Source: Chitinophagaceae bacterium (GTDB lineage: Bacteria > Bacteroidota > Bacteroidia > Chitinophagales > Chitinophagaceae). From it: DNA of 64,000 nucleotides. Of the stretch, positions 7,700-16,454 are shown piece by piece. A model generated the notes under the pieces. The model saw only the letters and a list, made by a program, of their open reading frames with translations, did not search any database and was not told the origin of the DNA. Numbering within the stretch: position 1 is the stretch's first letter; each line of letters begins with the position of its first letter. Made by a program: the position numbers and the translations under genes. The stretch spans positions 62,001 to 126,000 of the forward strand of contig JADKAJ010000007.1 of assembly GCA_016719165.1 (NCBI GenBank). The letters are read 5' to 3'.

Positions 7700-7843
7700 A
7701 TTTTTAGAATGCAGACCTTCTACTGTCATGTCTCTTTTTTTGAGATGATTGTGCAAAACATTCTAATAAAAAATTCAGAATGGAATATTTATTGTTATTT
7801 ACTTTGTGTCACACTTGCCAAAAATAATTATCGGGAAAACCTT

Positions 7844-7871
7844 TTAAAGCAGCTCATCCGTGCTGCTTTAA
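7844..7871. terminator. Perfect 10-bp inverted repeat, likely acs terminator
   Basis: TTAAAGCAGC (7844-7853) pairs with GCTGCTTTAA (7862-7871) around an 8-nt loop. It lies directly after the acs stop codon on the minus strand. Plus-strand reading gives a stronger T tract (ACTTTTTTT), but no plus-strand gene precedes it. Confidence 0.6.
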
Positions 7872-7877
7872 CTTTTT

Positions 7878-9815
7878 TTACAACTTCCCTTTCTTTATTT
7901 CCTCTACCACACCCGGGTCAAGCAGCGTAGTTATGTCACCCAGATTTTCTGTTTCTCCTTCCGCAATTTTCCGGAGAATACGTCGCATGATCTTTCCGCT
8001 TCTGGTTTTCGGGAGACCTGTTACAAACTGAATTTTATCAGGCTTGGCAATCGGCCCGATGACACGGGTAACTGTTTGCAGAATATCCTGCCGGGTCAGG
8101 TTTTCATCTACATGCATATGTTCGTAGATGACAAATGCATATACGCCCTGCCCCTTTATATCATGCGGATAGCCTACTACTGCACTTTCCACCACACCGG
8201 CATGCATATTAATGGCATTCTCCACTTCAGCAGTGCCGAGTCTGTGTCCACTAACATTTAATACATCATCTACCCGTCCGGTGATTCTGTAATTGCCTTT
8301 TTCATCCTTCAGGGCACCATCACCGGTAAAGTACAGGTTTTCATAAGCGGCAAAATAGTTGGTCCTGCAACGTTCATGATCACCATACGTTGTTCTTATT
8401 ATTCCCGGCCATGGTGCTTTAATACAAAGGTTTCCTTTCAGCAATCCCTGTCCGTCCTTTTCAGTCACTTCTTTTCCGTTTTCGTCAACCAACACTGGTT
8501 GCACACCCGGCATGGGTAAAGTAGCCCAACTTGGTTTCGAAGGGGTCACATTCGCCAGGTTGGAAATTAAACAACCACTGGTTTCTGTTTGCCACCAGGT
8601 ATCAACAATAGGACATTTCCTTTTACCGATATTATCATCATACCAATGCCATGCTTCTTCATTGATAGGTTCGCCAACGGTACCAAGTATTTTCAGAGAA
8701 GTTAAATCTTTTCCCTTCAGAGGTTCAAGGCCAAATCCCATCAGGCTTCTGATAGCTGTCGGTGCTGTATAAAGAATATTCACTTTATGCCTGTCAACAA
8801 TATCCCAGAATCTTCCGGCATCTGGCCAGGTAGGGATTCCTTCAAACATTACTGAAGTGGCTCCTGCACTTAGCGGACCATACAAGATATAACTATGACC
8901 GGTGATCCAGCCAATATCTGCTGTACAGAAATGAATATCGCCGGGGTTATATTGAAACACATTGACAAAAGTATAAGTGGTCCATACCATATAACCAGCC
9001 GTACTATGCACCACTCCTTTTGGTTTACCGGTGCTGCCGGATGTATGTAAAATAAATAAAGGATCTTCTGCATCCATCTCTTCCGCCGGAAATGACACCT
9101 TACCGTTTTTCTCCACTTGTGCTTCTGCATGCTCCATTTCATCTTCCCACCACACATCTCTTCCCTTCAGCATGGAGACAGGAGTTCTTGTTCTTGTATA
9201 AACAATTACTTTTTTTACTGTTCGGTTTCCAATCAAGGCATCATCTATCACACTTTTCAACGGAATATCTTTACCACCCCGGTATGCACCGTCACAAGTC
9301 ACTATAAATTCTGCCTGGGCATCATACAACCTGTCCGCTATACTTTGGGCAGAAAATCCTCCGAATATTACACTATGAATTGCCCCTACTCTTGCACAGC
9401 CCAATACAGCATAAGCCAGTTCGGGTACCATGCCCATATAGATACAAACCCTGTCCCCTTTCTTAACGCCATTATTGATCAACACCTGTGCAAACTGGCA
9501 AACCCGTTTGTGCAAACGGTTATAGGTAACGATTCTCACCCTTTCTTCAGGATTATTAGGTTCCCAGATAATAGCAGGTTTATCACCCATCGTTTCCAGG
9601 TGTCGGTCAATACAATTCTCCGTGATGTTCAGTTTTGCCCCTTTGAACCACTCCACTTTGGGCTCTTTAAAATTCCACTCCAGCACTTTATCCCACTTTT
9701 TCCTCCACTGAAAATTTTCAGCAACCGTAGCCCAGAAACCCTCCGGGTCTTCTACGCTTTTTTTATATGTTTCATGATACTGTTCTAATGATTTTATCTG
9801 GTAGGGATATGACAT
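7878..9815 (-). CDS. acs: Acetyl-CoA synthetase (AMP-forming)
   Basis: About 645 aa, the full length of the family. It activates acetate with ATP and CoA to acetyl-CoA through acetyl-AMP. Core motifs are all present: TSGSTGKPKGVVHS (P-loop-like A3), WWQTETSG (A5), YFTGDGALKDEKGNYRITGR (A8) and the C-terminal K-T-R-S-G-K-I-M-R-R, whose second Lys is the acetylation-controlled catalytic lysine. The Trp of the acetate pocket precedes Q-T-E (WWQTE), fitting an acetate rather than propionate enzyme. Start taken at MSYPYQIKS (9815), three codons after an upstream ATG at 9824. It is divergent from an MHS-type permease across 135 bp, a pairing consistent with organic acid uptake and activation. Confidence 0.96.
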   Translation of the reverse strand: MSYPYQIKSLEQYHETYKKSVEDPEGFWATVAENFQWRKKWDKVLEWNFKEPKVEWFKGAKLNITENCIDRHLETMGDKPAIIWEPNNPEERVRIVTYNRLHKRVCQFAQVLINNGVKKGDRVCIYMGMVPELAYAVLGCARVGAIHSVIFGGFSAQSIADRLYDAQAEFIVTCDGAYRGGKDIPLKSVIDDALIGNRTVKKVIVYTRTRTPVSMLKGRDVWWEDEMEHAEAQVEKNGKVSFPAEEMDAEDPLFILHTSGSTGKPKGVVHSTAGYMVWTTYTFVNVFQYNPGDIHFCTADIGWITGHSYILYGPLSAGATSVMFEGIPTWPDAGRFWDIVDRHKVNILYTAPTAIRSLMGFGLEPLKGKDLTSLKILGTVGEPINEEAWHWYDDNIGKRKCPIVDTWWQTETSGCLISNLANVTPSKPSWATLPMPGVQPVLVDENGKEVTEKDGQGLLKGNLCIKAPWPGIIRTTYGDHERCRTNYFAAYENLYFTGDGALKDEKGNYRITGRVDDVLNVSGHRLGTAEVENAINMHAGVVESAVVGYPHDIKGQGVYAFVIYEHMHVDENLTRQDILQTVTRVIGPIAKPDKIQFVTGLPKTRSGKIMRRILRKIAEGETENLGDITTLLDPGVVEEIKKGKL

Positions 9816-9950
9816 GATTGGCAAAAATTTTAGTGTTTTTTCTAATGAGTGATAAATTTACATAATGACAGGCAAAACAGCCATTATTCATCGGGAACGT
9901 TTCCGGTGAAATTGTTTTTTACATTTTTCATTAATACTTATCTTACCCGG

Positions 9951-11504
9951 ATGAAACCAACTACGATCCGGAGTGTAATTGCAGCTTCTTCTGTAGGAAC
10001 GATGATTGAATGGTATGATTTCTACATCTTCGGCATGCTTGCCAAAACAATTTCTACCCAGTTTTTCCCGGAGGGAAATGCGACAGCTGCCTTATTAAGT
10101 ACCCTGGCAATTTTTGCTGCCGGCTTTATTGTTCGTCCCTTCGGAGCACTGGTTTTTGGCCGCTTAGGCGACCTGATAGGCAGAAAATATACATTCCTGC
10201 TTACCCTGGTATTAATGGGTGGTTCTACTTTTTTGATCGGGCTTGTTCCCGGTTATAAATCCATTGGTATTGCTGCGCCTTTACTGGTTTTATTATTACG
10301 ATTGATACAAGGTCTTGCACTGGGTGGCGAATATGGCGGAGCAGCTACCTATGTAGCAGAACATGCACCGGCAAACAAAAGAGGTTTTTATACCAGTTGG
10401 ATACAAACCACTGCGACATTAGGATTATTTGTAGCACTGGGAATGATCATGCTGGTCAAGCTGAATATGTCGGAATCTTCATTCAATGCCGAATGGGGTG
10501 GCTGGCGTTATCCTTTCTGGATTTCAATATTGCTTGTGGCTGTTTCCGTTTATATCCGGTTAAAAATGTCTGAATCCCCATTGTTCTCCAAACTGAAAGA
10601 GGAAGGAAAAACATCAGTCAACCCTCTAAAGGAAAGCTTTAGTCATAAGGCCAATTTCAAAATGGTACTCATGGCTTTGTTTGGAGCCGTAATGGGACAA
10701 GGCGTGGTTTGGTATACCGGCCAGTTTTATGCACAGAATTTTTTAGAAACTAAGGCTATGCTTGATTTTGAGCAAAGCAGAACTATCCTGCTTTGGGCAA
10801 TCGCTTTTGCAACACCCTTCTTTGTTTTCTGGGGATGGCTGAGTGATAAAATCGGAAGGAAATGGATCATGATGGCGGGGATGGCATTGGCAATATTTAC
10901 TTACAGACCGATATTTAATACGTTCCTGGCTGATGCAGATCTTCCAGCGGCAATAATAAAAAAACAGTTGCCCCCGGAAACTGTAAAAATAGAACCTGTA
11001 ATAATTAAAGCAGATACAGTAAAAAGAGAAGCTGGAGTTATCATTATCAATCATATCCATTCAAAGCATACATTACCGGATGGAAGTAGATTCTCCGCTT
11101 CGTATACAGATTCAATTTTTAATAATTCCAATGGAGTTAAAAATGAAGTGAAAACAAGTCCTATTACCTATGTCAACAAACATTTACCCTCGTCCTTGTA
11201 CTGGAAATTCATTGGACTGGTTTTTCTTTTGATCTTATATGTTACAATGGTCTATGGACCTATAGCAGCTTTCCTGGTGGAAATGTTCCCCACTAAGATC
11301 CGTTATACCTCCATGAGCCTTCCCTATCATATCGGCAATGGTGTTTTTGGTGGCCTGGTTCCGTTTATTGGTTTGTTGTTGACCACCTCGTTTCCTTCGG
11401 ATCCGTTGGTGGGATTGTGGTACCCAATTGGTGTGGCAGCACTTTGCCTGCTAATTGGTATAGTATACCTTAGAAATAAAATTGACGAAAACGTAGAAGA
11501 TTAA
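9951..11504 (+). CDS. MFS permease, metabolite:H+ symporter (MHS) type, with extra loop domain
   Basis: 517 aa from the ATG at 9951; the upstream frame extension is unlikely because it would add a random-looking leader. The N-terminus VGTMIEWYDFYIFGML is the signature of the MHS/ProP branch, followed by GRLGDLIGRKYT (the loop 2-3 MFS motif), LIQGLALGGEYGGAATYVAEH and DKIGRKW in the second half. It imports small organic acids or osmolytes with protons at the inner membrane. Between the membrane segments, residues about 327-416 form a hydrophilic insertion not found in the ProP family, a feature I believe is lineage-typical for Bacteroidota. It is divergent from acs and followed after 10 bp by a small membrane protein. 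Confidence 0.9.
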   Translation: MKPTTIRSVIAASSVGTMIEWYDFYIFGMLAKTISTQFFPEGNATAALLSTLAIFAAGFIVRPFGALVFGRLGDLIGRKYTFLLTLVLMGGSTFLIGLVPGYKSIGIAAPLLVLLLRLIQGLALGGEYGGAATYVAEHAPANKRGFYTSWIQTTATLGLFVALGMIMLVKLNMSESSFNAEWGGWRYPFWISILLVAVSVYIRLKMSESPLFSKLKEEGKTSVNPLKESFSHKANFKMVLMALFGAVMGQGVVWYTGQFYAQNFLETKAMLDFEQSRTILLWAIAFATPFFVFWGWLSDKIGRKWIMMAGMALAIFTYRPIFNTFLADADLPAAIIKKQLPPETVKIEPVIIKADTVKREAGVIIINHIHSKHTLPDGSRFSASYTDSIFNNSNGVKNEVKTSPITYVNKHLPSSLYWKFIGLVFLLILYVTMVYGPIAAFLVEMFPTKIRYTSMSLPYHIGNGVFGGLVPFIGLLLTTSFPSDPLVGLWYPIGVAALCLLIGIVYLRNKIDENVED

Positions 11505-11514
11505 ACTCATTCAT

Positions 11515-11763
11515 ATGAACAACATAAAAAGAGCATTGGGCATTATTTGGCTATTATTGGCTCCGGCGGTTATTTATTTCCTGGTGGACAGGGCTATTGT
11601 CCATATTGATCCGGCCGGCACAAAAGATATCAACAACCCGGTGATATGGATCATTATCATCGGTATTTTCACACCTATCGCAATAGGTCTTATGATTTTC
11701 GGCTGGTATGCCTTTAAAGGAGAATACGATCACCTACCGGAATCTTCGGAAGAGCTTTCCTGA
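11515..11763 (+). CDS. Small two-TM membrane protein, partner of the MFS permease
   Basis: 82 aa with two hydrophobic segments (IIWLLLAPAVIYFLV and VIWIIIIGIFTPIAIGLMIF) and a short acidic tail. It starts 10 bp after the permease stop and so is translated from the same transcript. I recall this family (DUF6814 or close) as occurring downstream of MHS-type permeases in Bacteroidota; the name is from memory. A stabilising or accessory subunit role is an inference from the pairing. Its 3' end overlaps the convergent nhaA gene by 34 bp. Confidence 0.75.
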   Translation: MNNIKRALGIIWLLLAPAVIYFLVDRAIVHIDPAGTKDINNPVIWIIIIGIFTPIAIGLMIFGWYAFKGEYDHLPESSEELS

Positions 11764-12938
11764 TTACCTTTTTTCCTGTTGATGCTTTTAAGCATTAATA
11801 ATCCCGCAATAGCGGCTACCAGGGAAGCACTAAGAATAGCAATCTTTGAATTCACTACTGTTTCATTATCTGCAAAAGCAAGTAATGTAATAAAAATGGA
11901 CATCGTGAACCCGATACCGGCAAGCAGCCCTGCTGCCGCAATATGCTTCCAGGTAACCGAAGATGGCAAACTACTGAATTTTGTTTTTACGGCCAACCAG
12001 GCAAATGTTAGAATTCCCAATGGCTTACCAATTACAAGACCGGACATAATACCAAGACTATTGACAGAGACCAGGGTATTGTAAAAACCGGGTTGAAGTT
12101 TTATACCCGTATTGGCTAATGCAAAAAGCGGGACAATAAAAAAAGCTACCGGGTAATGCAAAATATGCTGCAGTCTAAACGACGGTGAATGATCATCTCC
12201 TTTTCCAAAAGGAATAGCAAATGCCAATAATACACCGCTGATCGTTGCATGTACGCCAGACTGATACATAAAATACCACATTGCGATACCGGGTATTATA
12301 TAAAACAGCAGATTCTTTACGCCTGTTTTACCCATCATAAATAAAACAACAAATATTCCCAATGAAATAAATAAATTAAGGACAGACAAATCTTCCGTAT
12401 AGAAAATAGCAATAACCATTATTGCACCGAGGTCATCAATAATAGCCAGTGCTGTAAGAAAGATCTTCAGGGCAGCGGGAACTGATTTCCCGGCCAGTGA
12501 AAGAATACCTAATGCAAAGGCAATATCGGTAGCCATTGGTATACCAAATCCTGTTGCAGTGGCAGTTCCAAAATTAAAAATAGCATGGATAGCTGCAGGG
12601 ACCAACATACCTCCGGCAGCGGCCACGATAGGAAAAATGGCGTTCCTGAGCTGTGACAGTTCACCGACATAAATTTCACGTTCAATTTCCAATCCCACCA
12701 GCAGGAAAAAGACAGCCATTAGGGCATCATTTATCCAATGCGAAATACTAAGCCCGCCAACCCTGGTATGCCAAAACTGATCATACCCCTCGCCCCATGG
12801 AGAATTGGCAATGACCAATGACAGTACCGTACAGCCTATCAGTATAAAACCTGCAGCTTTCTCACTATTAAAAAATTCGGAAAACAGCCTGGATAGCCCA
12901 AAATCATTTAAGTCCTTCTCTTTGGTCTTTACTTCCAT
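11730..12938 (-). CDS. nhaA: Na+/H+ antiporter NhaA
   Basis: 402 aa inner-membrane antiporter exchanging cytoplasmic Na+ for periplasmic protons. The ion-binding aspartates are present as Asp168-Asp169 in AIIDDLGAI, and Asp138 lies in ATDIAFALG. The early block FFLLVGLEIEREI and the final GFTMSIFITLLAF are family hallmarks. Length is slightly above E. coli NhaA. The gene is alone on its strand, convergent with the permease pair and overlapping the small partner gene by 34 bp. A second antiporter (NhaD) lies 13 kb away beside the carbonic anhydrase genes. Confidence 0.96.
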   Translation of the reverse strand: MEVKTKEKDLNDFGLSRLFSEFFNSEKAAGFILIGCTVLSLVIANSPWGEGYDQFWHTRVGGLSISHWINDALMAVFFLLVGLEIEREIYVGELSQLRNAIFPIVAAAGGMLVPAAIHAIFNFGTATATGFGIPMATDIAFALGILSLAGKSVPAALKIFLTALAIIDDLGAIMVIAIFYTEDLSVLNLFISLGIFVVLFMMGKTGVKNLLFYIIPGIAMWYFMYQSGVHATISGVLLAFAIPFGKGDDHSPSFRLQHILHYPVAFFIVPLFALANTGIKLQPGFYNTLVSVNSLGIMSGLVIGKPLGILTFAWLAVKTKFSSLPSSVTWKHIAAAGLLAGIGFTMSIFITLLAFADNETVVNSKIAILSASLVAAIAGLLMLKSINRKKGNQESSSEDSGR

Positions 12939-13106
12939 ATCAAAAATGATTTACTTCAAAGCAGCAACAAAGGTCATAGTTTAGAACTAAATGGACGAGG
13001 GTTTTATCAGGCTCCTTCTGCACTTTTTACCAGAAAAATTTTACAATTCTCAAACAAATTGCACTTGTCTGTGTTAATATCTGACTATATTTTTGCATCC
13101 TCTAAA

Positions 13107-13400
13107 ATGAAGCTAGTTGCAGCTATATTATTTTTTGTTTTTACCGGTACTGTATTTGCACCGGTAGCACAATCACTCTGCAAAGACAGTCAAATTAGTC
13201 TTTTTATAGTGGATGAGGAAAAAAGCAATACTCAAATTGCTGAAAATGAAGACACTAAAAAAGAACAATCCAAAACACTCTTTTACCAACTGATTTTAGC
13301 TTCAATAAGTGAAAAAGGGGATGCGGCTTTTCTAAATAGCGCAGATCTTCCCAATTCTCCTTACCGGGATTATTCTACACCTCCCCCTGATTTCTGTTGA
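13107..13400 (+). CDS. Small exported protein, 97 aa, unknown function
   Basis: Start set at the ATG at 13107, which gives a signal peptide (MKLVAAILFFVFTGTVFAPVA). The mature part is acidic/lysine-rich (EEKSNTQIAENEDTKKEQ) and ends in NSPYRDYSTPPPDFC, a tail of the kind Y-x-x-x-S-T-P-P-P seen in small Bacteroidota periplasmic proteins upstream of efflux systems. That resemblance is from memory. It lies 63 bp before the HlyB/HlyD/TolC-like export genes on the same strand. No function can be assigned. Confidence 0.65.
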   Translation: MKLVAAILFFVFTGTVFAPVAQSLCKDSQISLFIVDEEKSNTQIAENEDTKKEQSKTLFYQLILASISEKGDAAFLNSADLPNSPYRDYSTPPPDFC

Positions 13401-13463
13401 TGAACCCCGCAACGGCATAGCCGTGTATTCTTTCATTAATCTTTCGTAATAATTTATCATTTC

Positions 13464-15107
13464 ATGGAAAAATCTTTGAGTGCTGTTGCCAGGATATGGA
13501 ACCTGGTGCGCCAGGAAAAAACTGAAATAACAGCCATTTATTTTTATGCAATCCTGGCTGGTTTAATTCAACTTTCACTACCTGTAGGTGTACAGGCCAT
13601 AATAAGTTTTGTGTTGGGAGGAGTAATGTCTACCTCGCTGATATTACTGATAACATTAGTAGTAACTGGAGTACTTGCAACCGGGCTTATGTATATAAAC
13701 CAGATGAAGCTGATTGAAAAGATCCAACAGAAAATATTTGTCCGTTATACAGCAGAGATTGCCGACCGTATTCCGCGGCTTGACCTGAAAAAAATCGATT
13801 CTTTTTATCTGCCTGAACTGGTGAACCGGTTTTTTGAGATCCCTGTATTGCAAAAAGGGCTATCCAAATTATTACTGGATATACCAACAGCAACTATTCA
13901 AATCCTGTTTGGACTATTATTATTATCATTTTACCACCCCGTATTTATACTTTTCGGCATTTTATTAATCCTGGTACTGGCAATAATCCTGTACTATACC
14001 GGGTCAAAAGGGTTAAAGACCAGTCTTGCTGAGAGCGGCTATAAATATGCAGTCGCCGCATGGCTGGAAGAACTGGCGAGAGTTGTAAAATCTTTTAAAC
14101 TTTCAAAAGGCACTTCATTGCATTTGAAAAGAACAGATGAACGAACTATCACTTATCTCAATACAAGAACCCAGCATTTCGGCGTACTGCTCTTTCAATA
14201 CAGAACACTGGTCGCATTAAAAACAATAATAACAGCTGCCATGTTACTGGTAGGATCATTCCTCCTGGTAAATCAGCAATTGAATATCGGGCAGTTTATT
14301 GCCGCAGAGATCGTTATTTTAATTGTGATCAGCGCTGTAGAAAAGATCATCGGCACCCTGGATAGTGTATACGATGTACTTACTTCGGTGGAGAAGATCG
14401 GAAAACTCACTGACAAACCTCTCGAACAACACGGCAACCACCTGCTTCCACAAAAAAAAGAAGGTGTATCGATTGAATTTGCAGCTGTTCAATTTGGATT
14501 TTCAAACAACAGTCATATCATCGATGATCTGAATTTCAGAATTGAAGCGGGTGAAACGGCGTGCATATCCGGAAAAGAAGGAAGTGGCAAATCCATATTA
14601 CTTCATCTGCTGGGAGGTGTATATACTGATTTTAACGGATCAATACTGGTGGACGAAATTCCCATCAATAATTATAATATAGATTCTTTGCGGTCACAAA
14701 CGGGTATTTACCTGAGCCACCAGGATATTTTTCATGGCTCTCTGCTGGAAAATATTACGATGGGAAATAATAATATCGGTATGGATGAAATTAGCCGGTG
14801 GGTTGAAAAACTTGGACTAAAATCATTCATCTCTTCCCTGAAATATGGTTTTGACACTCAATTAGACCCTCTTGGTGATCACTTGCCCGGTAACGTAGTA
14901 AGAAAAATTCTTTTACTCAGGGCTTTGATCAATAAACCCCGATTAATACTACTGGAAGAGCCCTGGCTTGGTTTCACTGATGAAGTAAAAAATAAAATTC
15001 AGGAGGCATTGATCAATGATACCGCCGGCAGTACAGTAATGGTGATCAGTAATGATGAATCATTTGCCTCAAAATGTAGTAAAAGAATACAACTGAACAG
15101 ACAATAA
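13464..15107 (+). CDS. ABC exporter (HlyB-like half transporter) with degenerate ATPase motifs
   Basis: 547 aa: membrane domain of about six segments in residues 20-300, then a nucleotide-binding domain. Walker A is intact (G370-K-E-G-S-G-K-S377) and a Q-loop is present (YLSHQDIFHG). The ABC signature, normally LSGGQ, reads L474-P-G-N-V478; Walker B ends LILLEEP, with Glu498 in place of the usual Asp and Glu499 as the possible base; the H-loop His is Asn530. There is no N-terminal peptidase domain. With the adjacent HlyD and TolC-like genes it should form a type I secretion or efflux route. I think this degenerate form recurs in Bacteroidota, so loss of motifs may be lineage-wide rather than a decay here. 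Confidence 0.85.
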   Translation: MEKSLSAVARIWNLVRQEKTEITAIYFYAILAGLIQLSLPVGVQAIISFVLGGVMSTSLILLITLVVTGVLATGLMYINQMKLIEKIQQKIFVRYTAEIADRIPRLDLKKIDSFYLPELVNRFFEIPVLQKGLSKLLLDIPTATIQILFGLLLLSFYHPVFILFGILLILVLAIILYYTGSKGLKTSLAESGYKYAVAAWLEELARVVKSFKLSKGTSLHLKRTDERTITYLNTRTQHFGVLLFQYRTLVALKTIITAAMLLVGSFLLVNQQLNIGQFIAAEIVILIVISAVEKIIGTLDSVYDVLTSVEKIGKLTDKPLEQHGNHLLPQKKEGVSIEFAAVQFGFSNNSHIIDDLNFRIEAGETACISGKEGSGKSILLHLLGGVYTDFNGSILVDEIPINNYNIDSLRSQTGIYLSHQDIFHGSLLENITMGNNNIGMDEISRWVEKLGLKSFISSLKYGFDTQLDPLGDHLPGNVVRKILLLRALINKPRLILLEEPWLGFTDEVKNKIQEALINDTAGSTVMVISNDESFASKCSKRIQLNRQ

Positions 15108-15117
15108 AAAACAAATA

Positions 15118-16428
15118 ATGGAAAGTAAAAATTACGATATAAAGGCTTACTCACATATATACAGGTATAACAGCAGAAGCCGGGTTAAATACTGGCTCTA
15201 TGGTTTGATCATCTTTAACACAGCACTCCTTTTCCTTCCCTGGACCCAGAATATCCGTGCAAAAGGAAATGTGACAACATTACGGCAGGAACAACGGCCC
15301 CAACAAATAAATACCATCATTCCGGGAAAAGTGGTCAAGTGGTATGTAAAAGAAGGTGACTTTGTTAACCAGGGTGATACGATTCTGCAACTGGCGGAAA
15401 TTAAAGATGAATATCTTGATCCTAACCTCATCAGCAGAACCGGGGATCAGCTTTCTGCCAAAGAAATGAAGGTAGAGTATTATAAAAGTAAAGCCGGTAC
15501 TGCCAGTACACAAATTAATGCGCTTCAAAATGAGCAACAGCTAAAGCTGGAACAAACCCGTAATAAAATAACACAGCAGGAAAGAAAGATTGAGAGTGAT
15601 AATCTCGACTTCATGGCTGCGGTTAATGAACTTTCTGTTGCCGGCAGACAACTTGCAGCTGGCAAGGCAATGCTTGACTCGGGTGTGATCTCTTTAATTG
15701 AATATGAAAAACGGAAAGTAACATACCAGAATGCACAGGCAAAAAAAACAGGAACAGAAAATAAACTTGCTAATGCAAAACAGGAACTTGCTATCCTGAA
15801 TATTGAGTTAAACGCAATTTCGCAGGAATTTACAGAGAAAATTTCTAAAGCATCAGGCGACCGGTTTCAGTCTATGTCTGAAGTAGCCACCGGGCAGGGC
15901 GATATTGCCAAGCTACAAAATCAATTTACCAACTATAATATACGTAGCGGTATGTATTATGTTACTGCCCCGCAAAGCGGGCAGGTAAGTAAAGCCAAAA
16001 AAGCAGGACTGGGTGAAATACTTAAGGATGGCGAAATGATCGTTGAGATCGTTCCGGATAAGATTCAATTTGCCGTCGAAATTTTTGTACGACCGGTTGA
16101 TCTGCCCCTAATAAACCCGGGACAGAAAGTTCGTTTTTGGTTTGATGGCTTTCCGGCTATTGTTTTCAGCGGATGGCCTAACGCCTCTTACGGAACTTTT
16201 GGCGGAAAAGTATTTGCCGTTGAAAATTCAGTAAGCAGTAACGGCAAATTCAGAATACTGGTTGCAGAGGACCCTGCTGAAAGGCCCTGGCCCAAAGAGT
16301 TACGTATCGGTGCAGGTGCCCAGGGTATGGCTTTATTAAAAGATGTACCGGTATGGTATGAATTGTGGCGGAATATAAATGGATTTCCGCCAGACTATTA
16401 CAAAGTTGACAAAACTGAAAAGAAGTAA
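15118..16428 (+). CDS. HlyD-family membrane fusion protein
   Basis: 436 aa. A single membrane segment near the N terminus (WLYGLIIFNTALLFLPWT) is followed by a lipoyl-like half (IPGKVVKWYVKEGDFVNQGD), a long alpha-helical coiled-coil stretch (residues about 125-245, rich in Gln/Glu/Lys) and the returning lipoyl half (VTAPQSGQVSKAKKAGLGE). It bridges the inner-membrane exporter and an outer-membrane channel. The gene begins 10 bp after the ABC exporter and is followed after 26 bp by the TolC-like gene, so all three form one operon. The substrate is unknown; no bacteriocin precursor is visible nearby. Confidence 0.9.
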   Translation: MESKNYDIKAYSHIYRYNSRSRVKYWLYGLIIFNTALLFLPWTQNIRAKGNVTTLRQEQRPQQINTIIPGKVVKWYVKEGDFVNQGDTILQLAEIKDEYLDPNLISRTGDQLSAKEMKVEYYKSKAGTASTQINALQNEQQLKLEQTRNKITQQERKIESDNLDFMAAVNELSVAGRQLAAGKAMLDSGVISLIEYEKRKVTYQNAQAKKTGTENKLANAKQELAILNIELNAISQEFTEKISKASGDRFQSMSEVATGQGDIAKLQNQFTNYNIRSGMYYVTAPQSGQVSKAKKAGLGEILKDGEMIVEIVPDKIQFAVEIFVRPVDLPLINPGQKVRFWFDGFPAIVFSGWPNASYGTFGGKVFAVENSVSSNGKFRILVAEDPAERPWPKELRIGAGAQGMALLKDVPVWYELWRNINGFPPDYYKVDKTEKK

Positions 16429-16454
16429 TAAGTATAGATCAAAAAAGCTAAAAA

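Noticed and set aside
9117..9788. 223-codon plus-strand frame inside acs
   Set aside because: Antisense shadow of a highly conserved enzyme; composition is Cys/His/Phe-rich without pattern.
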